Shown in pieces: positions 25,799 to 35,308 of a stretch of 64,000 nucleotides of DNA. Every line of letters begins with the position of its first letter. Within the stretch, counting starts at the first letter, position 1. A program made the position numbers and the translations under genes. The stretch spans positions 62,001-126,000 of the forward strand of contig NZ_JAHHZO010000001.1 in assembly GCF_018760785.1 (NCBI RefSeq), in the 5' to 3' direction. The notes beneath the pieces are model-generated. The model saw only the letters and a list, made by a program, of their open reading frames with translations, was not told the origin of the DNA and did not search any database. Source of the stretch: Rhizobium sp. CSW-27. Lineage in GTDB: Bacteria; Pseudomonadota; Alphaproteobacteria; Rhizobiales; Rhizobiaceae.

Positions 25799-26752
25799 AT
25801 GGCCTCGAAATCCATAGACAACGCCTTTACCGCCAGAAGCCTGCGGGGTGCCGCGACCGATCCGACCTATGCCGGTGCGCTGTCCTTCATGCGGCGTCCC
25901 TTCACCAAAATGATCGAGGGCGCCGACGCCGTGGTGCTGGGCATCCCCTTCGATGCGGCCGTTTCGAACCGCCCCGGCGCCCGTTTCGGACCGCAGGCGA
26001 TCCGCCGGGCGTCGGCCATTTTCGACAATGACCCGCAATATCCCTTTGCCCGCGACCTGTTCGAGACCATGGCGGTGGCCGATTACGGCGACGTGCTGCT
26101 GGACTATGGCAACCACCGGGAGACGCCGGAGCGCATCGAGCGGCACGCCGCCGAGATCCTTTCGACCGGCGCCTATCTGCTGGGGCTCGGCGGCGATCAC
26201 TTCGTGACCTGGCCGCTCCTGAAGGCCCATGCGGCAAAGCACGGTCCGCTGGCGCTGGTGCATTTCGATGCACATCAGGACACCTGGGACGATGACGGCG
26301 AGCGCATCGACCACGGCTCCTTCGTGGCGCGTGCCGTGCGCGAGGGCGTGATCGATGCCCCCCGCTCCATACAGATCGGCATCCGCACGCAAGCGCCGGA
26401 GGATTTCGGCATCCGCATCCTGCATGGCCATCAGGTGGAGGACATGAGCGCGCAGGCCATCGCCGACGCGATCATCGATCATGTCGGCAGCGTTCCCTGC
26501 TACCTCACCTTCGACATCGACTGCCTTGATCCGGCCTTTGCGCCGGGAACCGGCACGCCGGTCGCCGGCGGCCCCTCCTCGGCGAAGATCCTCTCGGTGC
26601 TGCGCAAGCTGGGCGGCCTCGACATACGCGGCTCCGACGTGGTCGAGGTGGCACCGGCCTATGACCATGCCGACATCACCGCCATTGCCGGTGCGACGGT
26701 CGCCATGTATATGCTGGGTCTTAGGGCCGAGCGTCTTGCAGCGGGCCGTTAA
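25799..26752 (+). CDS. speB: Agmatinase
   Basis: 317 aa ureohydrolase that splits agmatine to putrescine and urea. Mn2+ ligands lie in GLGGDHF (His about 138), FDAHQDTWDD (Asp/His/Asp about 161-165) and FDIDCLDPAFAPGTGTPVAGG (two Asp). The EVAPAYDHADITAIAGA segment is also typical of the family. Cytoplasmic hexamer. The rpsI-speB-argC neighbourhood recurs in rhizobia. Confidence 0.93.
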   Translation: MASKSIDNAFTARSLRGAATDPTYAGALSFMRRPFTKMIEGADAVVLGIPFDAAVSNRPGARFGPQAIRRASAIFDNDPQYPFARDLFETMAVADYGDVLLDYGNHRETPERIERHAAEILSTGAYLLGLGGDHFVTWPLLKAHAAKHGPLALVHFDAHQDTWDDDGERIDHGSFVARAVREGVIDAPRSIQIGIRTQAPEDFGIRILHGHQVEDMSAQAIADAIIDHVGSVPCYLTFDIDCLDPAFAPGTGTPVAGGPSSAKILSVLRKLGGLDIRGSDVVEVAPAYDHADITAIAGATVAMYMLGLRAERLAAGR

Positions 26753-26823
26753 CAAACTGAATCAAGCCGCGGATAAACTGAGTCCGCAACCCCGGTTAAA
26801 CCCCTGATTTTCTGGATAAAGAC

Positions 26824-27756
26824 ATGAGCGCGAAAATCTTCATCGATGGCGAACACGGAACCACGGGCCTGCAGATCCGCACCCGCATGGCCGGCCGCCG
26901 CGATGTGGAACTGCTGTCGATCCCGGAAGCCGAGCGCCGCAACGCGGCGATGCGCGAGGACCTGCTGAACAGCGCAGACATCGCCATTCTCTGCCTGCCG
27001 GACGATGCCTCGCGCGAGGCGGTCTCCATGCTCTCGGGCAACAACCGGGTGCGCATCATCGACACCTCGACCGCCTACCGGGTCGCCGAGGACTGGGCCT
27101 ATGGCTTTGCCGAGATGGACAAGGCGCAGGCAGACAGAATCCGCTCCGCACGTTGCGTCGCAAATCCCGGCTGCTACCCGACCGGCGCCATCGGCCTCAT
27201 CCGTCCGCTGCGCGCGGCCGGTCTGCTGCCGGACGGCTATCCCGTCACGGTCAATGCCGTCTCCGGCTATACGGGTGGCGGCAAGCAGATGATCGCCCAG
27301 ATGGAGGACCAGAGCCGCGAGGACGCGATCAGCGCCAACAATTTCCTCTATGGCCTGACACTGAAGCACAAGCACGTGCCCGAGATGAAGATGCATGGCC
27401 TGCTGGACCGTGCACCCCTCTTCTCGCCCTCCGTCGGCCGTTTCGCACAGGGCATGATCGTGCAGGTGCCGGTCTTCCTCGATGACCTGAAGGAGGGCGC
27501 GACGCTGGAGAGCATTCACGCCGCCCTTGTTGCCCATTACGAGGGCCAGGACATCGTGCAGGTCGTGCCGCTTGCCGAAAGCAGCACGCTTGCCCGCATC
27601 GATGCCGAGGAACTCGCCGGCCAGGATACGATGAAACTCTTCGTGTTCGGCACGCCGGGCGGCGCGCATGTCAACCTCGTCGCCCTGCTCGACAATCTCG
27701 GCAAGGGCGCCTCGGGTGCCGCGGTGCAGAACATGGACCTGATGCTTTCGGCCTGA
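26824..27756 (+). CDS. argC: N-acetyl-gamma-glutamyl-phosphate reductase
   Basis: 310 aa, the shorter type 2 ArgC. Third step of arginine synthesis, NADPH-dependent. N-terminal Rossmann segment [19 protein letters not shown]; catalytic Cys117 in [27 protein letters not shown] follows. Cytoplasmic. Downstream of speB across 71 bp. Confidence 0.96.
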   Translation: MSAKIFIDGEHGTTGLQIRTRMAGRRDVELLSIPEAERRNAAMREDLLNSADIAILCLPDDASREAVSMLSGNNRVRIIDTSTAYRVAEDWAYGFAEMDKAQADRIRSARCVANPGCYPTGAIGLIRPLRAAGLLPDGYPVTVNAVSGYTGGGKQMIAQMEDQSREDAISANNFLYGLTLKHKHVPEMKMHGLLDRAPLFSPSVGRFAQGMIVQVPVFLDDLKEGATLESIHAALVAHYEGQDIVQVVPLAESSTLARIDAEELAGQDTMKLFVFGTPGGAHVNLVALLDNLGKGASGAAVQNMDLMLSA

Positions 27757-27783
27757 GACATCACGCAAAACGGGAGGGGCAGG

Positions 27784-28182
27784 ATGCTGGACCACATCGG
27801 ACTTTCGGTGGCCGATCTTGCCCGGTCCCGCGCCTTCTACGACGCGGTGATGCCGACGCTCGGCGCTGCCTGCGTGATGGCGGTGACGGCGGAGGAAACC
27901 GGCGGCACCTATGAAGGTGCAGGCTACGGCCGCAACGGAAAACCTTCCTTCTGGATCGGCAGCGGCGGCCGCACCCGAGGCAGCCTGCATGTGGCCTTCG
28001 TGGCCGACAGCCGTGCCGTAGTCGATGCCTTCCATGCCGCGGCCATGGCGGCGGGCGCCGCCAACAATGGTGCGCCAGGGCTGCGGCCGCATTATCACCC
28101 GAACTATTACGCCGCCTTCGTGCTCGATCCCGACGGCCACAATATCGAAGCCGTCTGCCATCTGCCGCCGCCGGGCGCATGA
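27784..28182 (+). CDS. VOC-family (glyoxalase-like) protein
   Basis: 132 aa single vicinal-oxygen-chelate domain pair: MLDHIGLSVADLARSRAFYD with metal-type His4, FWIGSGGR, HVAFVADSRAVVDAFHAAAM, and the C-terminal DPDGHNIEAVCH with Glu. Members act as lyases, dioxygenases or binding proteins (including antibiotic-binding ones). Its stop overlaps the start of the kinase-like gene (ATGA), so the two are probably translated together. Substrate unknown. Confidence 0.88.
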   Translation: MLDHIGLSVADLARSRAFYDAVMPTLGAACVMAVTAEETGGTYEGAGYGRNGKPSFWIGSGGRTRGSLHVAFVADSRAVVDAFHAAAMAAGAANNGAPGLRPHYHPNYYAAFVLDPDGHNIEAVCHLPPPGA

Positions 28183-29057
28183 GCATGGACGCCGAGGCGA
28201 CGCCCGATGATCCGATCCTGCGCGCCGATCTGCTGGCGGGCTGGCGGCTGCATGCGCCGCGCCTGCTGGCCGATACCCATTCCAGCCGCCTCTATCGCGT
28301 GCGGCGCGCCGATGGCAACAGCGCCGTCCTCAAGCAACTGAAGCCGGAGGGGCTTGGAGAACGGGCCGGCTTTGCCTATCTCGCCTGGCGCGACGGGCTG
28401 GGTTCCGTGCGTCTGCTGGAGCGGACCGAAGACGCATGCCTGCTGGAGGATGCCGGCACGCAAAGCCTCGCCGACCTGCACAAGGCGGAGGGCGATGAGG
28501 CCGCAACGCCGATCCTCTGCCAGCTTCTGCCACTGCTGCATGCGCGCTCCGACCGGCCGCCACCTTCGGACCTGATACCGCTGGAGCGGCATTTCCGCAG
28601 CCTGTTCCAGCTGGCGCAAAAGGAGGGCCCGCACCGGGAGATGGCGAACTGGGCAGCAATGCAGGTGCGCGACCTGCTTGACCGCCAGACGCGGAAGATC
28701 CCCCTTCACGGCGATCTGCACCACGACAACGTGATGAAGGACACACACGGCACATGGCGCATCATCGACCCGCAGGGCCTGATCGGCGATCCGGCCTATG
28801 AGGTCGCCAATATCTTCGGCAATCCCGGTGGTGCGCATCTGTTCGAGCCGGCACGCGTGGTGCGGCTGGCAGAGGCCTTCGCGCCCGTTCTGGATTGCGA
28901 TCCGCTCAAGGTGCTGCGCTATGCCGGTGCACACGCCATGCTCTCGACCGCCTGGTCGCTAAATGAGCCGCACAACGCGCATGCGGCGGAAAACATCCGC
29001 GAGCGCCTTGCCGTTGCCGGCTTCATTCGTTCACTGATCGAGCAACAATCTGTTTGA
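28179..29057 (+). CDS. Aminoglycoside/hydroxyurea-kinase-family phosphotransferase
   Basis: 292 aa APH-fold kinase of the APH(6)/hydroxyurea resistance type. ATP-binding lobe with AVLKQLKPEG (Lys) and hinge; catalytic loop LHGDLHHDNVM (HxDxxxxN) and WRIIDPQGLIGDP (metal-binding Asp). It presumably phosphorylates a small hydroxyl or amine compound. Resistance to streptomycin-like drugs is possible but not shown. Coupled to the upstream VOC gene by an ATGA overlap. Confidence 0.87.
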   Translation: MSMDAEATPDDPILRADLLAGWRLHAPRLLADTHSSRLYRVRRADGNSAVLKQLKPEGLGERAGFAYLAWRDGLGSVRLLERTEDACLLEDAGTQSLADLHKAEGDEAATPILCQLLPLLHARSDRPPPSDLIPLERHFRSLFQLAQKEGPHREMANWAAMQVRDLLDRQTRKIPLHGDLHHDNVMKDTHGTWRIIDPQGLIGDPAYEVANIFGNPGGAHLFEPARVVRLAEAFAPVLDCDPLKVLRYAGAHAMLSTAWSLNEPHNAHAAENIRERLAVAGFIRSLIEQQSV

Positions 29058-29123
29058 AATTTGTGCTGTAGTGTGAACAGCCGATCCCCGCTATGGTCGC
29101 GTCAGGATCGGAGACCAGCTTCC

Positions 29124-29951
29124 ATGCAGCAGACACGTTTTCCCGTATATTTCATTCCCCATGGTGGCGGCCCCTGGCCCTTCATGGAATTTCCGAAGAA
29201 CGACGAGGGCAAGGGCCCCTGGGACGATCTGGACGGCTTCCTGCGCGGACTCGACGCCGAGATCGGCCGCCGCCCGAAGGCGGTGCTGGTCGTTTCCGGC
29301 CACTGGGAAACCGAGCCGGTGCCGACGCTGAGCACCGCGGCGCGGCCCTCGATGCTGTTCGACTACTACAATTTTCCGCCGCATACCTACGAGCTGTCCT
29401 ATCCTGCGCCGAACTCGCTGGAGCTTGCCGCCCGCGCGCGCCAGCTTTTGTCGGATGCCGGCATTGCCTCTTCGGAGGATCCGGCGCGCGGCTTCGACCA
29501 TGGGGTGTTCATTCCCTTCATGCTGATCTATCCGAAAGCGGATGTGCCGATCACCATGATCTCACTGAAGAATACGCTCGACGTGGAAAGCCATGTGGCG
29601 ATCGGCAAGGCCCTGCAGCCGCTGCGCGACGAGGACGTGCTGATCATCGCGTCAGGCATGAGCTATCACAACATGCGCAAGTTCCGCAGCGCAGAGCCGG
29701 AGCATGTGACTGAAGCCGTCCGCTTCGACGACTGGCTGACCGATGCCGTCGAAACACCCGATGCCGATGCCCGCGCGGCCCAGCTTGCCGGCTGGCAGGA
29801 CAATCCGGATGCACGCGCCTGCCATGTGCCGGATCACGATCATCTGGTGCCGCTCTTCGTGGCAGCCGGTGCCGCCGGAGAGGATCGCGGCAGGCGCATC
29901 TTCAGGGGCAGCGTTCTCGGCAAGCCCTATTCGGCCTTCCGTTTCGGCTGA
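29124..29951 (+). CDS. DODA-type extradiol dioxygenase family protein
   Basis: 275 aa, resembles the LigB/4,5-DOPA dioxygenase (YgiD) group. Metal-binding His residues in FIPHGGGPW (near 13), VVSGHWETEP (near 58) and in PDHDHLVPLFVAAGAAG toward the C-terminus; FDYYNFPPHTYELSYPAP is the family signature. These enzymes open catecholic rings; the natural substrate in proteobacteria is mostly unknown. The start at 29124 is chosen for fit; the ribosome binding site is weak. Confidence 0.88.
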   Translation: MQQTRFPVYFIPHGGGPWPFMEFPKNDEGKGPWDDLDGFLRGLDAEIGRRPKAVLVVSGHWETEPVPTLSTAARPSMLFDYYNFPPHTYELSYPAPNSLELAARARQLLSDAGIASSEDPARGFDHGVFIPFMLIYPKADVPITMISLKNTLDVESHVAIGKALQPLRDEDVLIIASGMSYHNMRKFRSAEPEHVTEAVRFDDWLTDAVETPDADARAAQLAGWQDNPDARACHVPDHDHLVPLFVAAGAAGEDRGRRIFRGSVLGKPYSAFRFG

Positions 29952-29955
29952 GCGC

Positions 29956-31050
29956 TCACGCAACGGCAGGTGCGCTGCGGCGGAATTCGCCGTAGAAGCC
30001 CCGCCAGTGGCTGATGACATAGGCCAGCACCACCAGACCGCCACCCTGATGCAGCAGCCCGAGTTCGATCGGCACATGCAGAAGCAGGGTGGCGATGCCG
30101 ATGCAGGCCTGCAGGCCGACGAGGCCGAACAGCATCATGGCGCCCTTCGCATGGGTCGTGCCGGGTGTCCTGCCGATCGAGACGATCATGTGCACGAAGG
30201 TCAGCGTCAGCAGCAGATAGGCGCCGCAGCGATGCACGAACTGCACCGTCTTCGGGTTCTCGAACAGGTTGATCCACCAGGGCTGACGCAGGAAGAGATC
30301 GCCGGGAATCAGGGATCCATCCATCAGCGGCCAGGTGTTGTAGGAAAAGCCGGCATCGAGACCGGCCACCAGCGCGCCGAGATAGATCTGGAACAGCGCG
30401 AGGAAGGCAAGCCCGCCCGCCGCCAGATGTGAATAGGGTGTCGGCGGCTGGTCGACCCGCTGCGGCGTCAGCCCGCGCATGATCCAGACACAGGCGGAAA
30501 AGATCAGACAGGCAATCGTCAGATGGGTGGCGAGCCGGTACTGCGACACATCGGTGCGCACGGAAAGGCCCGAGGACACCATCCACCAGCCGACGAAGCC
30601 CTGAAAGCCGCCGAGCGCCAGCAGGCCGAGGAGCGGCAGCCGCAGGCGCCTTTCCACCCGGCCGCTCAGCCAGAAGACCAGCAGCGGCAGGCCGAAGACG
30701 AGGCCGATGGTGCGCGCCAGCAGGCGATGCGCCCATTCCCACCAGAAGATCGTCTTGAACTCATCGAGCGTCATGCCGTGGTTCAGCTGCGTATATTGCG
30801 GGATGCGCTGGTAGAGCTGGAACTCCTCCTCCCACTCCGCAACGGAGAGCGGCGGGATGACCCCGTGGATCGGCTTCCATTCGGTGATCGACAGGCCCGA
30901 ATCGGTGAGGCGCGTGGCGCCCCCCACCAGCACAAGACAGAAGAGCGTGACGATGACGACCTGCAGCCAGCGGCGCAGCAGCAGGCGGTTTCGCTCCAGC
31001 CGGTGTACCGCATCGGCGCTGCCGGCCTGCGTGATATCCAAGGTCGCCAT
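29956..31050 (-). CDS. ctaA: Heme A synthase (COX15/CtaA type)
   Basis: 364 aa inner-membrane enzyme with eight predicted helices that oxidises heme O to heme A for aa3-type cytochrome oxidase. Conserved segments LVLVGGATRLTDSGLSITEWKPIHGVIPPL, WWEWAHRLLAR (heme His), VGWWMVSSGL, and the second-half FVHRCGAYLLL and LLHQGGGLVVL His residues. The start at 31050 (MATLDITQAG) gives the family length; upstream codons in frame are unlike a protein. Confidence 0.95.
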   Translation of the reverse strand: MATLDITQAGSADAVHRLERNRLLLRRWLQVVIVTLFCLVLVGGATRLTDSGLSITEWKPIHGVIPPLSVAEWEEEFQLYQRIPQYTQLNHGMTLDEFKTIFWWEWAHRLLARTIGLVFGLPLLVFWLSGRVERRLRLPLLGLLALGGFQGFVGWWMVSSGLSVRTDVSQYRLATHLTIACLIFSACVWIMRGLTPQRVDQPPTPYSHLAAGGLAFLALFQIYLGALVAGLDAGFSYNTWPLMDGSLIPGDLFLRQPWWINLFENPKTVQFVHRCGAYLLLTLTFVHMIVSIGRTPGTTHAKGAMMLFGLVGLQACIGIATLLLHVPIELGLLHQGGGLVVLAYVISHWRGFYGEFRRSAPAVA

Positions 31051-31183
31051 GGCTTTCTCCTGACATTCGTCAACAATGCCCATCTGCCGTTGATTTGCCT
31101 GATGCCCCGGTGCAAAACAAGGGGAGAGGCTTTGCGGCATGCCGTCGCGGCAGCCGGCGGATCGCCACGGACGGGGAGGCAGA

Positions 31184-31393
31184 ATGCCAGTTCGGTTGAA
31201 GAAACTCATCGGCACCGTGCTGATCATCATCCTGGTCATGCTCTATGCGCTGCTTGCGACAACCTTTGCGACACTGGCGCTGTCCCAGTCTCCCTGGTGG
31301 GTGCACCTTGCCTATTTCGCGCTGACGGGCGTGCTGTGGGTGCTGCCGGCCATGCTCATCATCAAATGGATGGCCGGGCCGCGCCAGGGCTGA
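31184..31393 (+). CDS. DUF2842 small membrane protein
   Basis: 69 aa with two transmembrane helices (about 8-30 and 38-62) and the family ending VLPAMLIIKWMAGP. Start ATG 31184 with GGGGAGGC before it. Divergent from ctaA. Conserved among rhizobia; function unknown. Confidence 0.8.
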   Translation: MPVRLKKLIGTVLIIILVMLYALLATTFATLALSQSPWWVHLAYFALTGVLWVLPAMLIIKWMAGPRQG

Positions 31394-31512
31394 GCAAGGC
31401 CTGCCTCTTGCCGCCCTTCATCCTCACTTAACCGTGACCGGCAAATCCCTGACCGGTCTTGTGGCGGGTTAGGGTCCGCTTTCGATCCGCCTGCTAGCCT
31501 TGCCGGACAAGG

Positions 31513-32760
31513 ATGCAATGGCGAGGGTCTGGCGTGGGCGAGGGATTGCTGGGGTCGATGGAAACCGCGGGGCATGGCATGCCCTTGCGGCGGGAGGCTG
31601 TGCGCGGCAGGGCCGGCCCGATGACGCTGTCCGTTCTGCGGCATTTCGAGGCGATCGAGGCGGACTGGCTGCGGCTGGAAGCCTTGCCGCGCAATTCGCT
31701 GCATCAGGGTCTCGACTGGTGCCGGGCCTGGGCCGAGGCGCATCGCTCCCGGCTGGCGCTGGTGGTCGGCCGGGTCGAGGGCCGCGTCGCGATGATCCTG
31801 CCGCTGGAAATCCGCCGGCATTGCGGCGTCAGAAGCGCGGTGCTGCTGGCGCATCGCTACAACAACATCAACAGCGGCCTGTTCGCCGAAGACGTCGCCC
31901 TGTCGCCGGCCGAGCAGCGGGCGCTGGTGCGCGACCTTGCGGCCGCCCTTCGCACCGAAGCCGATCTCGTCGTGCTGGATGCGGTGCCGCTGATCTGGCG
32001 CGGCCGCCCGCACCCCTTCGCTGCGCTGACCCGCGTGCCGCACCAGAACCACTCCTTCCAGCTGCCGCTGAAGGCGGACATGGCGGCTACCATCGCCCAG
32101 ATCAACGCCAAGCGGCGCCGCAAGAAATTCCGTACCCAGACGCGCCGGCTGGAAGAGGCCGGCGGCTTCGAGCATTACACACCCCGCACCAGCATCGAGC
32201 GCCATGCGCTGCTGGACGAATTCTTCCGGCAGAAGAAGGTGCGATTCGACGCCCACGGCCTGCCGGATTCCTTTGCCAACCCGGCCGTGCGCGCCTTCCT
32301 GCATGCATTGCTGGACGTTCCGCCGAAGGGACACGACCATCCGCTGATGCTGCATGCCGTCCGTCTGACCGGCCTGCCCGGACGCCCCGTCGCCGCGATT
32401 GCCGGCCTTTCGCGCAAGGGAGACCACGTGATCTGCCAGTTCGGATCGATCGACGAGGCAAGACTGCCGGAAGCAAGCCCCGGCGAGCTGCTGTTCTGGC
32501 TGATGATCGACAAGGCCTGCCGCGAAGGGGCGGCGCTCTTCGATTTCGGGGTCGGCGACCAGACCTACAAGCGCAGCTGGTGCCCGGTGGAAACCGTGCT
32601 GCACGACCTCCTCATCCCGCTGACGCCGACAGGGCGGCTGGCCGCCAGCCTGCACCGGGCCATGGTGGCAACCAAGGCCGTGCTGAAGCGCAATGCGGCG
32701 CTCTATCACCTGCTGCAGCGGCTGCGGGCCGGGAAGCTGCTGCCGACCCTGACGGAATAG
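31513..32760 (+). CDS. GNAT/FemAB-like acyltransferase (CelD/BcsL family)
   Basis: Up to 415 aa. The core resembles the CelD/BcsL group of GNAT-fold transferases associated with cellulose and other polysaccharides: NSLHQGLDWCRAW near residue 62, INAKRRRKKFRTQTRRLEEAGG near 195, and the C-terminal LMIDKACREGAALFDFGVGDQTYKRSW. Probably acylates a sugar precursor or polymer in the cytoplasm. Start uncertain; ATG codons at 31558, 31579 and 31621 are also in frame. It borders the polysaccharide gene set to its right. Confidence 0.85.
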   Translation: MQWRGSGVGEGLLGSMETAGHGMPLRREAVRGRAGPMTLSVLRHFEAIEADWLRLEALPRNSLHQGLDWCRAWAEAHRSRLALVVGRVEGRVAMILPLEIRRHCGVRSAVLLAHRYNNINSGLFAEDVALSPAEQRALVRDLAAALRTEADLVVLDAVPLIWRGRPHPFAALTRVPHQNHSFQLPLKADMAATIAQINAKRRRKKFRTQTRRLEEAGGFEHYTPRTSIERHALLDEFFRQKKVRFDAHGLPDSFANPAVRAFLHALLDVPPKGHDHPLMLHAVRLTGLPGRPVAAIAGLSRKGDHVICQFGSIDEARLPEASPGELLFWLMIDKACREGAALFDFGVGDQTYKRSWCPVETVLHDLLIPLTPTGRLAASLHRAMVATKAVLKRNAALYHLLQRLRAGKLLPTLTE

Positions 32761-32773
32761 CCGGCCGCCCGGA

Positions 32774-35110
32774 TCAGGCGGCGTGGCGCCCGCGCGGCGT
32801 GCCGGGGAGGTCGCCCTCGCCCGTCATCACCAGCGCATCCGGATAGCCGGCACCGGCAAACCGGCCAGCCGCGTCTGCAATGGCCACGGCATCGGCGCCC
32901 CCCATCGACAGGATCAGTTCCGCCTGGCTTCCACGCATCAGCCGCTCCAGGGCGCGCGCATCCGCCGGCCCGCATTCCACCAGCACGATCTCATAGGCGC
33001 CGGCCAGCGCGTCGACAATCATCGTCAGGCGATCGGCGGCCCGCATGGCGACAACCGGATCGGCGCCCCCCTGCGGAATCACATGCGCCTCCGACAGGCG
33101 ATCCGGATGGATCGTTTCCCCGAAGGCCGCGTCACCGCAAAGCAGGTCGGTGATGCCGGCAAGGCGGACCTCGCCCGTCATCAGCCGCGTCGGGCAGGCC
33201 GAGCCCGTCAGGTCGATCAGCACGACGGAGCGGCGGCTGGCGGCAAGCGCGCGCGCCAGCGTCACGGTGGCGGCAGATCCGTCATCGCCGGACGGCGAAA
33301 CCACGATTGCAAGCGTGTCGCGCCGGCGCAGAAGATAGTCGCGGACGGCTTCCAGCCCGAGCGGCGGAAGGGCGCCTGCCGCGGCTGCCTCGTCCGGCAC
33401 ACCGGCCTCCGCCTCCGGCTTCGCGGCAAGCCCGGCCTCGCCGGGTTCCGGTTCCTCGGCAGGTCCGGGGGCAGGTCCGGTGGCAGGTCCGGCAGCGGGG
33501 CCGACCGCGCGCGGAAGCTCGGCGGGCATCGCAGCGGATTTCGAAGAGAGGGGTGGCCCGTAGCGTTCCGCCTCGGCGATCAGCACGGCCATCTCGGCAT
33601 GCGGCCGCAAGGCTCCGGGCAACAAGGCTCCGGGCCGATCGGCGCCGGGCGGCATCCCCGACGCGACCGGTCCAGCAGCGCCTGCACCCGGCAGCGACGG
33701 TTCCGCAAGCGCCGCATCCGCCGGGCGCAACGCACGCCCGGAAAACAGCGCGACCAGGATGATGCCGATCACCTGCAGCACGAGAGCGCCCAGTGCGCAC
33801 ACGATGGTGATCGGCATCACCTTGGGGAAATAGGGTTCCGGCGGCTCGATCGCCGTCGAGACGATGCGGGCATCGGCCGGTGTCGACTGGACATCGACGC
33901 GCGAGGCGGCCTCGCGATAACGGGCAAGATAGGTCTCCAGCAGCTGGCGTTCGGCGGCAGCCTCCCGCTCCAGTGCGCGAAGGCCGACCTCCCCCTCGCC
34001 GGTACGGGCGGACTCCGCCTGGACGGTCCCGAGCTGCCGCATCAGGTCCTCCTCCTTCAGCCGCGCCACCCTTGCCTCGCTGTCAAGGCTCGCGAGGACC
34101 TTGCGCGTCTCCGCCTCGATCTGCCGGGCGATGCCGGCAAGCTGCGCCCGCAGCGCCTTCAGTCGCGGATGCCCCTCCATCAGGCTGATCGAGGCCTCGG
34201 CGATCTGGCTGCGCAGGGCCGCATCGGTTTCCTTCAGACGCTGGATCATCGGCGAGGCGACGATATCGCCCAGCGTGTCGGTGCCAAGCCCGGCCGCCAG
34301 CGCGGCGCGAACGTTCTCGGCCCGCGCCTGCGCCGCGGCGCGCTCGCCGCGCACCCGGGCCAGTTCAGCGGACATGTCGTTCAGCTGCTGCGCCGGAAAG
34401 CTGGTGTTTTGGCCCGACTGGAAAAGCCCGTGCGCGGCGCGATAATCGGCCACCTTCTTCTCCGCCGCCGCGACGCGGGCCCTCAGCGTCTCGATCTCCG
34501 GCTGCAGCCAGCGCGTGGCATCCGAATGGGTGTCGCGCTTGGCGCCGCTCTGCAGGGCGAGATAATCATCCGCCATGCGGTTCGGGATGGCCGCAGCAAG
34601 CTTCGGATCCTCGGAACTGAATTCGATGGCGATGACCCGCGACCCTTCCACCGGATAGACCTGCAGCTTTTCGCGGAAGGTCTCCACGATGCGGTCCTCG
34701 GCGGGCAGGTCGAGCGGGTTCGGCTTCAGCCCCAGCAGAACGAGCGGGTCCGGCAGCAGAGCATGGGCGGCCGGATCGAATTCCTTGCGTGCCGAAAGGT
34801 TCATGTCGCGGGCGATCGTGCGGATCAGGTCGGCCGACTGCAGGATCTGCGCCTGGCTTGCCACGTTGGACTGGTCGAGAACGCCCTCCGTCACGCCCTG
34901 CCCGGCCTCACCCGCCATGCCCGCACCGCGCGCCTCGATCAGCAGCCGCGTTTCGGCCTTGTAATCCGGCGTCAACAGGCTTGCGCCGCCTGCGGCCAGC
35001 GCCGCCACGAGCGCGGTTGTGGCGAGGATGCGGCGGCGCTTTTCCCAGACAGCGGCGAACAGCTGGCCGAGATCGATATCCGCATCCTGGGTGCCGCTGA
35101 TGCCCGACAT
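32774..35110 (-). CDS. Polysaccharide chain-length/export protein (Wzz/GumC-ExoP type), kinase domain degenerate
   Basis: 778 aa inner-membrane polysaccharide co-polymerase. Wzz domain with the first membrane helix near 27-47, a long periplasmic coiled-coil region (about 190-420) and the second helix near 440-465 (VMPITIVCALGALVLQVIGIIL). A proline/alanine-rich linker (about 470-590) leads to a cytoplasmic domain in the position of a BY-kinase. Walker A is SPSGDDGSAAT (605-615) without GK(S/T), the second Walker motif reads LIDLTGS, the third LVECGP, and there is no C-terminal tyrosine cluster, so ATP-dependent autophosphorylation is unlikely. Divergent from wza. Confidence 0.9.
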   Translation of the reverse strand: MSGISGTQDADIDLGQLFAAVWEKRRRILATTALVAALAAGGASLLTPDYKAETRLLIEARGAGMAGEAGQGVTEGVLDQSNVASQAQILQSADLIRTIARDMNLSARKEFDPAAHALLPDPLVLLGLKPNPLDLPAEDRIVETFREKLQVYPVEGSRVIAIEFSSEDPKLAAAIPNRMADDYLALQSGAKRDTHSDATRWLQPEIETLRARVAAAEKKVADYRAAHGLFQSGQNTSFPAQQLNDMSAELARVRGERAAAQARAENVRAALAAGLGTDTLGDIVASPMIQRLKETDAALRSQIAEASISLMEGHPRLKALRAQLAGIARQIEAETRKVLASLDSEARVARLKEEDLMRQLGTVQAESARTGEGEVGLRALEREAAAERQLLETYLARYREAASRVDVQSTPADARIVSTAIEPPEPYFPKVMPITIVCALGALVLQVIGIILVALFSGRALRPADAALAEPSLPGAGAAGPVASGMPPGADRPGALLPGALRPHAEMAVLIAEAERYGPPLSSKSAAMPAELPRAVGPAAGPATGPAPGPAEEPEPGEAGLAAKPEAEAGVPDEAAAAGALPPLGLEAVRDYLLRRRDTLAIVVSPSGDDGSAATVTLARALAASRRSVVLIDLTGSACPTRLMTGEVRLAGITDLLCGDAAFGETIHPDRLSEAHVIPQGGADPVVAMRAADRLTMIVDALAGAYEIVLVECGPADARALERLMRGSQAELILSMGGADAVAIADAAGRFAGAGYPDALVMTGEGDLPGTPRGRHAA

Positions 35111-35308
35111 GACGCAACTCCGGTTCTGACATGCGCGAAATCCTAAAGGACTGCGGTAACCCCGGCGTTAATGCCGGACAGCGTCGCCGGACCCTGTCGC
35201 GTTCGCAGACAGCCGGACGCGGAAAAGTTGAAACCTCTTTACCGCCCGTTAACCATAACAGTCGATAACAGGGTCAATTGCCTCACCTGAGCCGGAGCTT
35301 CGCGCGAA

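Noticed and set aside
32783..35146. 787-codon plus-strand open frame opposite the Wzz/GumC gene
   Set aside because: Arg/Gly/Gln-rich shadow; the minus strand has Wzz and membrane features.
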